This document shows, piece by piece, positions 19,889-29,142 of a DNA stretch of 64,000 nucleotides. The notes below the pieces were generated by a model, which saw only the letters and a program-made list of their open reading frames with translations, ran no database searches and was not told the DNA's origin. How positions within the stretch are numbered: position 1 is the first letter of the stretch; every line of letters starts with the position of its first letter. Both the position numbers and the translations under genes were made by a program. This DNA is from Actinomycetaceae bacterium (GTDB lineage Bacteria > Actinomycetota > Actinomycetes > Actinomycetales > Actinomycetaceae), in contig JAUMZK010000002.1 of the NCBI GenBank assembly GCA_030528145.1, positions 105,431 through 169,430 of the forward strand, given 5' to 3'.

Positions 19889-22800
19889 TAACGCCAGCCG
19901 AACTAGCCGAGCGCACCGGCGATTTTCCCCCCACCTTCGAACAAACGGAAGTCATAACCGCGCCCTTGCAGCCGCAACTGGTCGTAGCCGGAGCCGGGTC
20001 TGGAAAAACCGCAACCATGGCCATGCGCGCCCTCTACCAAGTTGCTAACGAAATAGTGAAACCAGAACACATACTGGGCCTTACCTTCACCAACAAAGCC
20101 GCCGGGGAACTGCAAGAACGAATCGAAAACAAAATAATAGCCGGTACCGACTATCACCCCGAAGAGATCGCCCTCGACCCACCCCAAATATCCACATACA
20201 ACGCGTTCGCGGGCATGATAGTACGCGACTACGGGTTGCGTGCCGGCATAGACCCAGATGCGCGCCTCATAACTGACGCCGAAAAATGGCAAATAATCCA
20301 CAATATAGTCGCGAACTGGAACCGACCCCTAAACACCACTAAAACCCTAGATTCTGTGGTGGGGGACGTAATGGAACTAGCCAGCGTCCTCACAGACAAC
20401 GCCCTCGACCTGGACATTGCCGCCGCAGAAATGCGCGCCTACGCCGCCACCATAGAAGAATTCACCGACGACAAAGGAAAAAGTCCCAGAAAAGACGTTC
20501 TCGCAATCGCCACCACGCTCAAAGAACGCGGCGAACTGCTGGAAATAGTGCGCGAATACTGGAATGCGAAAAAAACACTGGGGGTTATAGAATTTGCCGA
20601 CCAAGTCGCCCTCGCCAACCGCATACTACGCACCAACAAAGACGTAGTGGGCGAAGTGCGCGCCCGCTTTAAGTCCGTGTTTCTGGACGAATTTCAAGAC
20701 ACCTCCCCAAACCAGGTCGAAATGCTCGCCCGCCTCTTTGCCGGACACGGCGTAGTAGCAGTAGGGGACCCGAACCAATCAATTTACGGGTGGCGGGGGG
20801 CCTCGCGCGCAGCCTTAGACGGATTCGCCACCGCATTCGGCGCCACCACCGCGCCCCTAAACCTGTCCATCTCCTTTCGCAATGACAAGAACATCCTGAA
20901 AGTCGCCAACATAACCGCTAAAAAACTGGGTGCGCCCAAAGATGACACTAACCCGGCCTGGTCCCACGCCGCCGGCATCCCTCAAGTCTCCCTCCCCGCA
21001 CTGCAAAGCCACGAAAAGGCGCTCGCGGGCACTGTCCTGGGGGCGTTTTTCGCTTCTGAAAAAGACGAGGACGAAGCCGTAGCGAAATGGTTCGCTGCGC
21101 ACTGGAACAGGGCCAGTACCGCCGCAGTTTTGTGCCGAAACCGCCGCACTATGGTGGACGTGCGCAACGCCCTCGAAAAAGAAGGCGTTGCAGCCGTAAT
21201 CGTGGGTACCGCCGGGTTGCTGTACGAACCCGCCGTGATTGACTTGGTTTCCGCACTGACAGTTGCTACCGACGCACGTGCCGGAGACGCCCTAATGCGG
21301 CTGCTAACTGGGAAAAACTTGGGGGCAAAAGACTTGGCGAGGGTGTGGGAAAAGGCGCTCGAAATAGCAAAAAGTGGTTGCGCCCCGGACGAACACCCCG
21401 ATGCCGTGTTGGCAGAAGCCGTGGAAGCTGTGCGTTTTGAGGACGACCCCCACCTTAGCCCCACTGCTAACGTGCGCGTGCGTCAGCTGGCAAACGCTCT
21501 GGCCCAAATACGAACACACCTGCACGGCGGCTTGGTGGCTTTGGTGCAAAAAACCATTAACGCGTTGGATTTGGACATCGACGCGGCTTTGGATCCCAGT
21601 TCTTTACAAAGCCGCGCCTTGAACGCCTTCAAACAAGTTGCTGCCAGCTTCGCCACGGAAAGTAGTAATGATGTGCGCGACTTTTTGGCATGGTTGGAAG
21701 CCGCAGAGGCACGCGAACGGGGGCTAGAGGGCGTCAGTGTGGAACCGGCTCCGGGCGTGGTGCAAATACTGACAATGCACGCGGCAAAAGGATTGGAATG
21801 GGACACAGTGGCAGTGGTGCGATTAGGAGAAAGCAAGTTCCCGAAAGTGTCACTGCTAAAGGAAAAGTCGAAAAAGAAAGCAGATTTGCCGCCGTATCGC
21901 AGCGCAAATGGGTGGCTGACGGTGGCGTCTAAACTACCGTTTTTTATGCGCACCGACCGGCAGTCCCTACCCCAACTAGCAGTAGAAACGTGTGTTACCA
22001 GCAAGGATATTAATGCGTTGCGGGATCAATATGTGCGTGTGCTGGGCGAGTTTGAAACCCTAGAGGAACGGCGACTGGCGTACGTGGCATTTACACGCGC
22101 CTGTCACCAGTTGGTGTTGACCGGATCCACGGCATGGGGGCGTAAAAACAAGGATGGCGAACGCGAACCTTTGGGGGTTTCAGAATTTTTGGGGGAACTG
22201 ATAGAAGCCGGGGCAGTAACGGGTTTGCCGGGCGTCGCCACCACTTTTCCTGACGCGGCGCAATTGCAGGAATGGTTCACTGAACCCGCGCCGCCGCGAA
22301 GCTTGTGGCCGCGTCCGCGCACCCAGTTGGGGAAAAGCTTGGGGGAACTGGCCGCGGCGGTGGAAAATTACGAGGGCGCTGCCCCGGATTCGCCCGCAGT
22401 GCGCCAAGCCCTTTCCCTGGCAGACAATTACTGGGCAGGAAACGAGGTCACAGTGCAGTTGCCCGCGTATTTGGCGACCACCAAGGTGCAGCAGGCCTAT
22501 GAGGACTTGACCGGGTTTGCCTGGTCTTTGCGTCGTCCGCTACCGCAACCTGCCAGTGAAGCGATGCTGCTCGGGACGGTCTTCCATGCCTGGGTGGAAT
22601 CGCAACTTGGTCAAAGCGCGGCAGAACCCCGGGAAACCGACCTGATTTCAGACTTGCGCTCCGCCCAACTTCGCCGCCTGCAAAAGTGGCAAAGCAACTG
22701 GGAAAAATTGCACATTACGCAGAATTACCGCACGTTGGCAGTGGAAACCGGGTTGTCCGTCCTCGTGAAAAATGTGCGTATAAACGCCAAGATTGACGCC

Positions 22801-23067
22801 GTTTTTGAAAAAGATGGGCGCGTGGTCATTATGGACTGGAAGACCGGTCGTCCCCCCATTCCCGAGGACGCCGCGCGGGCAAAAATTCAATTGCACATTT
22901 ACCGTTTGGCGTGGGCGCAGGCGCACGAGATGCCGTTACGTCAGATTGCTGCACAGTTAGTTTACGTGTCTACCGGCACCGTGGTGAGGTTAGGCGATGA
23001 CGAAATTTGGGACGAAAACCAGATTGCCGCACAGTTGGGCTTGGATACAGCTTCGCCCTCGCGCTGA
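19885..23067 (+). CDS. adnB: Helicase-nuclease AdnB-like subunit
   Basis: Second subunit, 1060 residues. Full set of SF1A motifs: GAGSGKTATMAMRAL near 36, LTFTNKAA, LDEFQDTSPNQ near 268, GDPNQSIYGWRGA near 293, TMHAAKGLEWD near 631, and VAFTRAC near 736. C-terminal RecB-like nuclease: VFHAWVE and VIMDWKTGRPP near 980. In mycobacteria AdnB is the main motor. The last codons lie inside the left arm of the hairpin at 23050-23089, which contains an inverted pair of the window-wide motif. Confidence 0.86.
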   Translation: MITPAELAERTGDFPPTFEQTEVITAPLQPQLVVAGAGSGKTATMAMRALYQVANEIVKPEHILGLTFTNKAAGELQERIENKIIAGTDYHPEEIALDPPQISTYNAFAGMIVRDYGLRAGIDPDARLITDAEKWQIIHNIVANWNRPLNTTKTLDSVVGDVMELASVLTDNALDLDIAAAEMRAYAATIEEFTDDKGKSPRKDVLAIATTLKERGELLEIVREYWNAKKTLGVIEFADQVALANRILRTNKDVVGEVRARFKSVFLDEFQDTSPNQVEMLARLFAGHGVVAVGDPNQSIYGWRGASRAALDGFATAFGATTAPLNLSISFRNDKNILKVANITAKKLGAPKDDTNPAWSHAAGIPQVSLPALQSHEKALAGTVLGAFFASEKDEDEAVAKWFAAHWNRASTAAVLCRNRRTMVDVRNALEKEGVAAVIVGTAGLLYEPAVIDLVSALTVATDARAGDALMRLLTGKNLGAKDLARVWEKALEIAKSGCAPDEHPDAVLAEAVEAVRFEDDPHLSPTANVRVRQLANALAQIRTHLHGGLVALVQKTINALDLDIDAALDPSSLQSRALNAFKQVAASFATESSNDVRDFLAWLEAAEARERGLEGVSVEPAPGVVQILTMHAAKGLEWDTVAVVRLGESKFPKVSLLKEKSKKKADLPPYRSANGWLTVASKLPFFMRTDRQSLPQLAVETCVTSKDINALRDQYVRVLGEFETLEERRLAYVAFTRACHQLVLTGSTAWGRKNKDGEREPLGVSEFLGELIEAGAVTGLPGVATTFPDAAQLQEWFTEPAPPRSLWPRPRTQLGKSLGELAAAVENYEGAAPDSPAVRQALSLADNYWAGNEVTVQLPAYLATTKVQQAYEDLTGFAWSLRRPLPQPASEAMLLGTVFHAWVESQLGQSAAEPRETDLISDLRSAQLRRLQKWQSNWEKLHITQNYRTLAVETGLSVLVKNVRINAKIDAVFEKDGRVVIMDWKTGRPPIPEDAARAKIQLHIYRLAWAQAHEMPLRQIAAQLVYVSTGTVVRLGDDEIWDENQIAAQLGLDTASPSR

Positions 23068-23089
23068 ATATTTATGGCGAGGGCGAAGC
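23050..23089. terminator. Hairpin made of an inverted CGAGGGCG pair
   Basis: Perfect 13-bp arms GCTTCGCCCTCGC and GCGAGGGCGAAGC with a 14-base loop, straddling the adnB stop and facing a convergent gene. Probable bidirectional terminator built from two opposed copies of the over-represented motif. Confidence 0.8.
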
Positions 23090-23100
23090 AAAATGCGCGC

Positions 23101-23295
23101 TTAGGCGTTAGTTAGTTCCAATCCCAGGAATTCCAAGGAATGTTCGCGCTGTTCACTGTCGTCTAAGTTGGCGATGGCGCGGCGCACCCTGTCGTCAGCA
23201 AATTCTGCGAACCACGGCCACACTGCCTGCGCTAACGAGCCGCGCACATTGTTAGCCTGGTGCGAACCCCACCTGTTATGAATGTTGTAAGTCAT
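23101..23295 (-). CDS. Small hypothetical protein
   Basis: A 64-residue protein (start MTYNIHNRWGSHQANN, ATG at 23295; an upstream start giving 105 residues is possible but its first 41 residues look uncoded). No family is recognised. It has a tryptophan-containing segment (AVWPWFAEFADDRV) and a charged helix. Only 2 bp separate it from the upstream end of the phosphotransferase-like gene's intergenic region; it may be co-transcribed with that gene. Confidence 0.5.
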   Translation of the reverse strand: MTYNIHNRWGSHQANNVRGSLAQAVWPWFAEFADDRVRRAIANLDDSEQREHSLEFLGLELTNA

Positions 23296-23419
23296 GGATA
23301 CCCCACTTTCGTCCTCTTCAAGTTGGCACGATGGTTGTGCCTGCAAACTTGTTTCCTTCAGAGAAGTAATTATGGCACCACGAACGCGAACACGCAATAA
23401 AAGTGAGGTAAAGAACACC

Positions 23420-24523
23420 TTAAGTGTTGGTGAATAATTGTCTAATTTCGTCCTCGGACATTACCACTGTGGCGGTATCAGAACCGGTTGGCGCCTGTGG
23501 ATAGGCTTGACTAGCTTGACTAGCTTGGCTGGCTTGACCGATCTCGGTGATTCCGGTGAGCGGCGTGCCCACGATGGGAATGGGTTGGGAAAAAGCGGCA
23601 GTTACCGTGTCTGCACTGTCGCCCTCGCCAATAAAATTCACCAGATCCCGCATCATTACGCGGGCATCGTTTACAATGTCCGCGTTTTCCGTTGTCAAAC
23701 CGTGTAACAGCCACCGCACCATTGCCATTTCCGCGTCCAGTTCGATGCGTTTGGTTAAAAATTCGTCCTGCCTGCCACCGGCGGCGAAGTAACTTTCTAG
23801 GCACGCTTCTTGGCACTGCGGTGTAGCGGCGGCAAAAAACCAACTAAAATCGCGCGCCACGTCGCCAATGTGCGCGCTGGAAAAATACTGCAATGCCACC
23901 ACAGTGTCGCCCTTAAAGCACAGCGAGTCCTCGTCAATTGCGCCGTGAACAAATTGGGCGGGGGCTTGCCACCACGTTTCGTTCGCTAGTTTTGCCCGCC
24001 ACCTTTTTTCGAGGGCGGTGGGTACGATTTTGCTGGATTCTACCTGTTTCAGGCTGGTCAGCAGGCGTTGACGGCACGTAGGTAAGGAATAATTCGGCAC
24101 CCCTAAGGAGGACACTTGGGTAGTGGGAAGAGCATGCAAAACGGCTAAGGCGCGTCCCAATCCGACCGCAAGGTGCGTATCCGTCCATATGTCCGTGCTT
24201 TTCCGAGGCGTTCCGGGCAGTTGTGGGAACAAAAAGGCGTGTCCCACTGCGGTTTTTGCCCAGCCGCAGGGCAGCGGGGTTTGGAGGGGGAACTGGTTTT
24301 CGTCGCGGAGCCCGGCCAGCAGTTTCAGTATGGGCAGTTCTGACAGTAATTCGGCGGCTTGCGCATGGTTTGTCGGGGCGGCGATTTCGAACCGTTTTCC
24401 AGTGGTCGATTCGACTATGGCGTGGGCAATTCCGCCGGTGGTGGTGCGCGCGTAGACACGGGAAAAGTCGGTCTCCGGCAATGCGGCGGCGGCAAGTCCA
24501 GCCAAAGTCAGTTCGTTCATCAC
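23420..24523 (-). CDS. Phosphotransferase-fold protein (APH-like, probably inactive)
   Basis: A 367-residue protein with an aminoglycoside/macrolide-phosphotransferase-like body. Similar genes lie next to adnAB in other actinobacteria. The catalytic loop reads FVHGAIDEDSLCF where active kinases have HGDL.xxN, and the metal-binding ID(F/W) position reads ALQYFSSAHIGDVARDFSW. Key aspartates are thus missing, so it is likely a pseudokinase. The C-terminal tail (about 330-350) is low complexity, QASQASQASQA, encoded by direct repeats near 23505-23540. Confidence 0.7.
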   Translation of the reverse strand: MMNELTLAGLAAAALPETDFSRVYARTTTGGIAHAIVESTTGKRFEIAAPTNHAQAAELLSELPILKLLAGLRDENQFPLQTPLPCGWAKTAVGHAFLFPQLPGTPRKSTDIWTDTHLAVGLGRALAVLHALPTTQVSSLGVPNYSLPTCRQRLLTSLKQVESSKIVPTALEKRWRAKLANETWWQAPAQFVHGAIDEDSLCFKGDTVVALQYFSSAHIGDVARDFSWFFAAATPQCQEACLESYFAAGGRQDEFLTKRIELDAEMAMVRWLLHGLTTENADIVNDARVMMRDLVNFIGEGDSADTVTAAFSQPIPIVGTPLTGITEIGQASQASQASQAYPQAPTGSDTATVVMSEDEIRQLFTNT

Positions 24524-24731
24524 GTTCTCACCTTACGGTAATTTTTCACCCATTTTTTAATAAATCGTCCCGATTGGCTCGGCTCGGTGCGGTTTTTGGC
24601 GCCGGTGTCGTGCCGCATACGCCCCCAGGAAGCGCATTTTTTAAAAAAGTTATCCACAGATTTGCTTGAAATGATTGCGCATATAAGCGACGTCCGTTAT
24701 TCTCGTCACATAAATATTTTGAGGCGGTGAC

Positions 24732-25925
24732 ATGCAGTATCAATCGGCATTAGCGCAGGTGCGCGGCAAAGTAGCAGAGGCAGGTATTGACCCTACCACC
24801 GGTACTGAAGAAATTCGTAAAATTATAGACACCGCCCTCATAAATATGAACCCAGACGAAGCCGCAGAATTGAGCCGGCGGCTACTGGACACAATATGCG
24901 GGCTCGGACCCTTGCAACCGCTTTTAGAAGACGACAAAGTCGAAGAAATTTGGATCGATTCGCCCAGCCGCGTTTTTGTAGCCAAAGATGGGCAGACGGA
25001 ACTGACCACCATCATGCTGGGCGAGGGCGAAGTGCAGGAACTAGTAGAGCGCATGCTGCGTTTTTCGGGACGTCGCCTGGACTTGTCTTCGCCTTTTGTG
25101 GACGCCCAACTGCCCGGAGGCGAACGCTTACATGCCGTAATTCCGCCGGTAGCGGCAACCAATTGGGCGGTGAATATTCGTAAACATGTCGCCAAGGCTC
25201 GGCGTCTTCCGGCGCTGGTTTCTTTGGGCATGCTACCCGAGGGTGCTGCTAGCTTCCTGGAAGCTGCCGTAGCTTCGGGGCTGAATATTTTGGTTTCAGG
25301 TGCGGTCGGGGCCGGCAAAACTACTATGCTCAGGGCGCTGGCGGGCGCAATTCCTGCCAGCAACCGCGTTGTCACCTGCGAAGAAGTATTCGAGCTGGAT
25401 TTGCAAGCACGCGACGTGGTAGCCATGCAGACCCGCCCCCCAAATTTGGATGGTAGCGGGGAAGTGACGTTGCGGCACCTGGTCAAAGAATCGTTGCGTA
25501 TGCGCCCAAATAACCTCATTATTGGTGAGGTCCGCTCAGCCGAAGCCTTGGACCTACTCATCGCCCTCAACGCGGGTATTCCCGGCATGTGTACAATCCA
25601 CGCAAACTCCGCTAAAGACGCACTGGCAAAACTAACCATTCTGCCGTTGTTAGCAGGACCAAACGTAACCGCAGCGTTTGTGACGCCGACGGTAGCCACT
25701 GCCCTCGATCTGGTAGTACACGTGGAAAAAGATCGCCGCGGTCACCGCCACGTCAGCCAAATACTGGGTATCACTGGGCGGGTCGAAGCGGGGGTAGTCG
25801 AAGCCGCATCACTGTTCGAATGGCGCGATTCCCGCCTGGTGCGCGGTAACGGGGCGCTGGATGCTCACGACCGTTTCGCCGCTGCCGGGTTCGACATCAC
25901 CAGGTTATTGGCGAGGACGATGTAA
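24732..25925 (+). CDS. tadA: Tad pilus secretion ATPase TadA/CpaF
   Basis: Hexameric type II/IV secretion ATPase that drives assembly of Tad (Flp) pili. At 397 residues it has the family length. Walker A VSGAVGAGKTTML is near residue 190, Asp box VTCEEVFELD near 214, and Walker B / His boxes include RMRPNNLIIGEVRSAEALDLL and TIHANSAKDAL. Heads a run of seven tightly packed pilus genes; the stop overlaps the next gene by 1 bp. No TadZ/CpaE-like gene precedes it. Confidence 0.92.
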   Translation: MQYQSALAQVRGKVAEAGIDPTTGTEEIRKIIDTALINMNPDEAAELSRRLLDTICGLGPLQPLLEDDKVEEIWIDSPSRVFVAKDGQTELTTIMLGEGEVQELVERMLRFSGRRLDLSSPFVDAQLPGGERLHAVIPPVAATNWAVNIRKHVAKARRLPALVSLGMLPEGAASFLEAAVASGLNILVSGAVGAGKTTMLRALAGAIPASNRVVTCEEVFELDLQARDVVAMQTRPPNLDGSGEVTLRHLVKESLRMRPNNLIIGEVRSAEALDLLIALNAGIPGMCTIHANSAKDALAKLTILPLLAGPNVTAAFVTPTVATALDLVVHVEKDRRGHRHVSQILGITGRVEAGVVEAASLFEWRDSRLVRGNGALDAHDRFAAAGFDITRLLARTM

Positions 25926-26770
25926 TGGGTGCGCTGTTGGGTGCCCTGTGCGGAGTGGGGCTGGGATTAGTTTTAGATCTGTTGCCGAAAATGCGGCAAA
26001 AGTCGGGTCGAGAAGGCAGAATAACGGCGCTGTTGCGCCGCGCCGAACTCTCTAATGTGCGACCCGTCCAAATTTTGGGTGCGGCAGTAGCAATTTTCGT
26101 GTTCGTATTTTTAGTCTTGTTAGCAACTACCAGAACTTGGGCGGTGGCGACAATCGTCGGCGGCGCGCTTTCGGCAACGCCAATCGGGTGGTTGAAAGTG
26201 CGCGGTGCGCGTATAGACAAGGCGCGCCGGGAAATTTGGCCTGATGTCATCGATGATATTTTGACGGGTATTCAAGCGGGTCTGTCCTTGTCGGACACCA
26301 TGGTGGGGTTAGCGCGCAATGGTCCAGAGCCGCTGCGCGCACAAATGCGGCAATTTAGCGCCGATTTGGCGGCAACGGGACGTTTCGAGGCGTCCTTGGA
26401 CTTGCTTAAAGACCGCCTAAAAGACCCGGTTGCCGACCGCATTATCGAAGCTATGCGCATTGCCCACAATGTCGGTGGGGCGGATTTAAGCGCGTTGCTG
26501 CGCGCTCTTTCGCACATGCTGCGCGAGGACGCCCGCACTCGTGGCGAATTAGAGGCCCGGCAAAGTTGGACGGTAAATGGGGCGCGATTAGCGGTGGTGG
26601 CACCGTGGCTGGTTGTCACCGTCTTGTGCTTGCAACCGAGCACTGCCAGGGCGTATCAAAACTTCGGGGGAGTTGTAGTGTTAGCTTCCGGGGCGGTGCT
26701 TTCGGCGGTCGCATACTACTTGATGCATAAGTTTGCGACGCTCACGGGCGAAGAACGGACCCTAGCATGA
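25925..26770 (+). CDS. tadB: Tad pilus platform protein TadB-like
   Basis: Inner-membrane platform protein with a GspF-type domain, 281 residues. Membrane segments sit at the N-terminus, near residues 50-70 and near the C-terminus; the cytoplasmic GspF helix bundle includes VIDDILTGIQAGLSLSDT and RIIEAMRIAHNVGGADLSALL. Overlaps tadA and tadC by 1 and 4 bp, which indicates coupled translation. Confidence 0.87.
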   Translation: MGALLGALCGVGLGLVLDLLPKMRQKSGREGRITALLRRAELSNVRPVQILGAAVAIFVFVFLVLLATTRTWAVATIVGGALSATPIGWLKVRGARIDKARREIWPDVIDDILTGIQAGLSLSDTMVGLARNGPEPLRAQMRQFSADLAATGRFEASLDLLKDRLKDPVADRIIEAMRIAHNVGGADLSALLRALSHMLREDARTRGELEARQSWTVNGARLAVVAPWLVVTVLCLQPSTARAYQNFGGVVVLASGAVLSAVAYYLMHKFATLTGEERTLA

Positions 26771-27639
26771 GCGGGGCAATCGTAGGTTTAGTATTTGCTA
26801 CCGGCGTGGCGATGTTGTGGTCGTGGTACCTCAGTGGGTGTCCCTCACTGATGGCGAGGGTCAGTCGCTACTTGGACGGACAATCAACGGGAAATCAGTC
26901 CGTTGTTGCCACTGTGAAACAGTCTTTGCAGGGAATGTTAGCATCCGCCGGGTCAACCAATGCGTCGGTGGAAAAGCGCCTCCAATTGGCGGGCGGATGG
27001 CAACAACTGAGCCAATTCCGCCTTTCCCAACTGTATTGGGCGCTGGCAGGTAGCGCACTGGGGGTCGGTTTTGGCGTCCTCGCAATGTACTTTCGTGGCA
27101 TTCCCGCACTGGTTGCCACCGTCGGTCCCATAGCCGGTCTGATAATGGGGCCGCTGGCACGCGACCGTCACCTCAGCGCCCAAGCCCGCAATTATCAACG
27201 AAAACTGGCAACGCAAGTACCAGACGCGACCGAACTGATCGCCCTCGCCGTAGGTGCCGGAGAAGGACTAAGTGGTGCGATAGAACGTGTCACCAAAGTA
27301 GCTGGGGGACCAATTGGTCGACAGCTGTCTGCGGTGCATCACGACGTGCGTGCCGGTATCCCGATGCAACGCGCCCTCCAAAAAATGGCGGGCAAAAATG
27401 CTAACCCGCCGCTGTCTCGGCTAGTAAACACGTTAGTGACCGCCATTGATCGAGGCACCCCGCTGGCGCCGGTGTTGCGCGCGCAAGCCCTCGACAGTCG
27501 GGAACAAGCCCGCAAAGCCCTGATGGAAGAGGGCGGAAAACGCGAAATTGCCATGCTGGTGCCCGTCGTTTTCTTACTGCTGCCACAAGTTGTTTTGTTC
27601 GCAATGTACCCAGGGCTGGTTGCCCTCAAATTTATGTAG
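26767..27639 (+). CDS. tadC: Tad pilus platform protein TadC-like
   Basis: Second GspF-type platform protein, 290 residues, with membrane segments at the N-terminus, around 95-130 and at the C-terminus (PVVFLLLPQVVLFAMYP). The cytoplasmic part carries VPDATELIALAVGAGEGLSGAI, typical for TadC. Separated from the small pilin-like gene by only 7 bp. Confidence 0.87.
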   Translation: MSGAIVGLVFATGVAMLWSWYLSGCPSLMARVSRYLDGQSTGNQSVVATVKQSLQGMLASAGSTNASVEKRLQLAGGWQQLSQFRLSQLYWALAGSALGVGFGVLAMYFRGIPALVATVGPIAGLIMGPLARDRHLSAQARNYQRKLATQVPDATELIALAVGAGEGLSGAIERVTKVAGGPIGRQLSAVHHDVRAGIPMQRALQKMAGKNANPPLSRLVNTLVTAIDRGTPLAPVLRAQALDSREQARKALMEEGGKREIAMLVPVVFLLLPQVVLFAMYPGLVALKFM

Positions 27640-27646
27640 GAGAAAA

Positions 27647-27808
27647 ATGAAGCAAAAGTTCCTTACCACAAGCGAACGCGGAGACGTTCCAGGATGGGTG
27701 ATGGTCACACTGATGACAGCTGGTCTGGTTGCCCTCATTTGGGCAGTTGCAGGACCAGCTTTGACGCAGCTGTTCCAACACGCCATAGCCCAGGTTTCGG
27801 GTATTTGA
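27647..27808 (+). CDS. Small Flp-pilin-like membrane protein
   Basis: A 53-residue protein (ATG 27647, AGGAG upstream). A polar, charged N-terminus with ERGD is followed by one hydrophobic helix (WVMVTLMTAGLVALIWAVAG). Size and place match the small pilin of actinobacterial Tad loci. The classical Flp cleavage motif (G followed by E at +5 and Y) is not obvious, so assignment as the major pilin is inferred from position. Its stop overlaps the next start (TTGA). Confidence 0.7.
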   Translation: MKQKFLTTSERGDVPGWVMVTLMTAGLVALIWAVAGPALTQLFQHAIAQVSGI

Positions 27809-28212
27809 TTCCTCAGCAGAGCACCAAGGAGCGCGGTTCTGCCGTTGTGGGACACGTGCTGGTGAGCATCCTGGTAGTGACGCTGGCGTTAGGGCTGATT
27901 CAATTAGGTCTTGCCTTGCACGTGCGCGCAATTGGTGTGGATGCGGCGGGCGAAGGGGCACGGCGGATGGCGCTTTATGGCGCCAGCGTGGCTGACGGGC
28001 GGGCGCGTTTTGTCGAAATGATGCGGGCAGGCGCCCCTGGCGTGCGCATTAGTAGCACGAAGTTTTCGGAAACCAAACTGCAAAACGGTATGCGCGCCGT
28101 CAAAATGGAGGCACAAATCGTGTTACCCCTGTTGGGACCGTGGGGAATTCCCGGCGGTTTGCACGTGAGTGGCAGAGCGGTCCGCGAGGAGGTCATTAAA
28201 AATGCGCAATGA
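27805..28212 (+). CDS. TadE-like pilus protein
   Basis: A 135-residue protein from TTG 27805, chosen because it overlaps the previous stop as TTGA and gives a TadE-like start: ERGSAVVGHVLVSILVVTLA (short leader, then one membrane helix). The outer part is a small mixed domain (VDAAGEGARRMALYG). TadE-type minor pilins help pilus assembly. It overlaps the next gene by 11 bp. Confidence 0.72.
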   Translation: MIPQQSTKERGSAVVGHVLVSILVVTLALGLIQLGLALHVRAIGVDAAGEGARRMALYGASVADGRARFVEMMRAGAPGVRISSTKFSETKLQNGMRAVKMEAQIVLPLLGPWGIPGGLHVSGRAVREEVIKNAQ

Positions 28213-28609
28213 GCGCGGCGAAGCCACCGTGGAGTTCGTTTTGATGGTGCTCATATGTTTCATCCCCCTAGTGCAATTAGTGGTGGCACTGGCGGGGCTG
28301 GAAGCTGCCAGCTTTGCAACAGAAAGTGCTTTGCGCGACGCCAGTCGCATAATAATGGCGGGCGGAAAAGTACCGGCGGCGCAGCAGGCTGCTCGTCTGA
28401 GTTTCGCTGACCAACATATTCGAGCAACCGTCCCGGAAATTCGGGTTAGCTGCAGTGGCAACGGGTGTCGTCCCGGCGGGCGGGCCGCATTGAGCATTCG
28501 CGTGAATGTTCTTTTGCCTGGTTTTCCCGAAGTAATTGACAAGGTGGTGCCTGCGCGTGTCCCTATTACTTCTAGCACGGTCATTACTGTGCCAAAGCTG
28601 CGAAGTTAG
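28202..28609 (+). CDS. TadE-family minor pilin
   Basis: A 135-residue protein starting MRNERGEATVEFVLMVLICF, the canonical TadE leader with a glutamate before the membrane helix, a prepilin-like signal. Two cysteines (VSCSGNGCRP) could form a disulfide in the exported domain. The stop codon abuts the next GTG start. Confidence 0.8.
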   Translation: MRNERGEATVEFVLMVLICFIPLVQLVVALAGLEAASFATESALRDASRIIMAGGKVPAAQQAARLSFADQHIRATVPEIRVSCSGNGCRPGGRAALSIRVNVLLPGFPEVIDKVVPARVPITSSTVITVPKLRS

Positions 28610-29101
28610 GTGGGGGACGTGGTTAGCTGTGACACTTTGAAACCAAGGGGCGGGGTTGCCAATAACGAGGACGGTCGCATCACTTTACTGGTTTTGGGAG
28701 TGCTGGTTCTGGCGCTAACACTGGTGCTAGGTGCCGCATCAGTGGCAACCGTTTATGTGCAGCATAAACAGTTAGTCACGATTACTGATAGTTTGGCAAC
28801 TATCGGGGCATCCGCCCTCGACCCCCACCAATACTATGGTTCCGCCGGGTCAGTTTCGTTCAACTTGGCGAGGCAAAAAGCAGCCAGTAAAGTGCGCGCC
28901 GCCAGTACAGACGTTTTTGCTGGCAAACGCACCTTGCGGGACTTGCATGTCAGCGAAGTGACGTTGCCGCGTGCAAATCAGGTGCAAGTGAGCGTGAAAG
29001 CAAACGCACGACTGAAATTCTTTCCCCGCATTTTGCCCCGCGTGCAACTGTTGGTGCCGTTGCGGGTTTCTTCAACCGCGAATATTGTCACCGCCCGGTA
29101 A
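28610..29101 (+). CDS. Tad-locus exported protein (TadG-like, helicase/secretion-neighbourhood type)
   Basis: A 163-residue protein from GTG 28610, immediately after the TadE-like gene. N-terminal GRITLLVLGVLVLALTLVLG forms one membrane helix after a charged leader (NNEDGR), as in actinobacterial Rv3660-region proteins called TadE/TadG-like. The exported part begins QHKQLVTITDSLATIGASA. Last gene of the pilus operon, 41 bp before prfB. Confidence 0.7.
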   Translation: MGDVVSCDTLKPRGGVANNEDGRITLLVLGVLVLALTLVLGAASVATVYVQHKQLVTITDSLATIGASALDPHQYYGSAGSVSFNLARQKAASKVRAASTDVFAGKRTLRDLHVSEVTLPRANQVQVSVKANARLKFFPRILPRVQLLVPLRVSSTANIVTAR

Positions 29102-29142
29102 TTCAAGTACCGCATTTTGTTCCGCTACCGTAGCCTAGAAAG

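Noticed and set aside
16862..23067. CGAGGRCG as a Chi site for the AdnAB enzyme encoded here
   Set aside because: Chi sites are strongly oriented relative to replication; here both orientations are common across the window. Not excluded, but the uptake model fits better.
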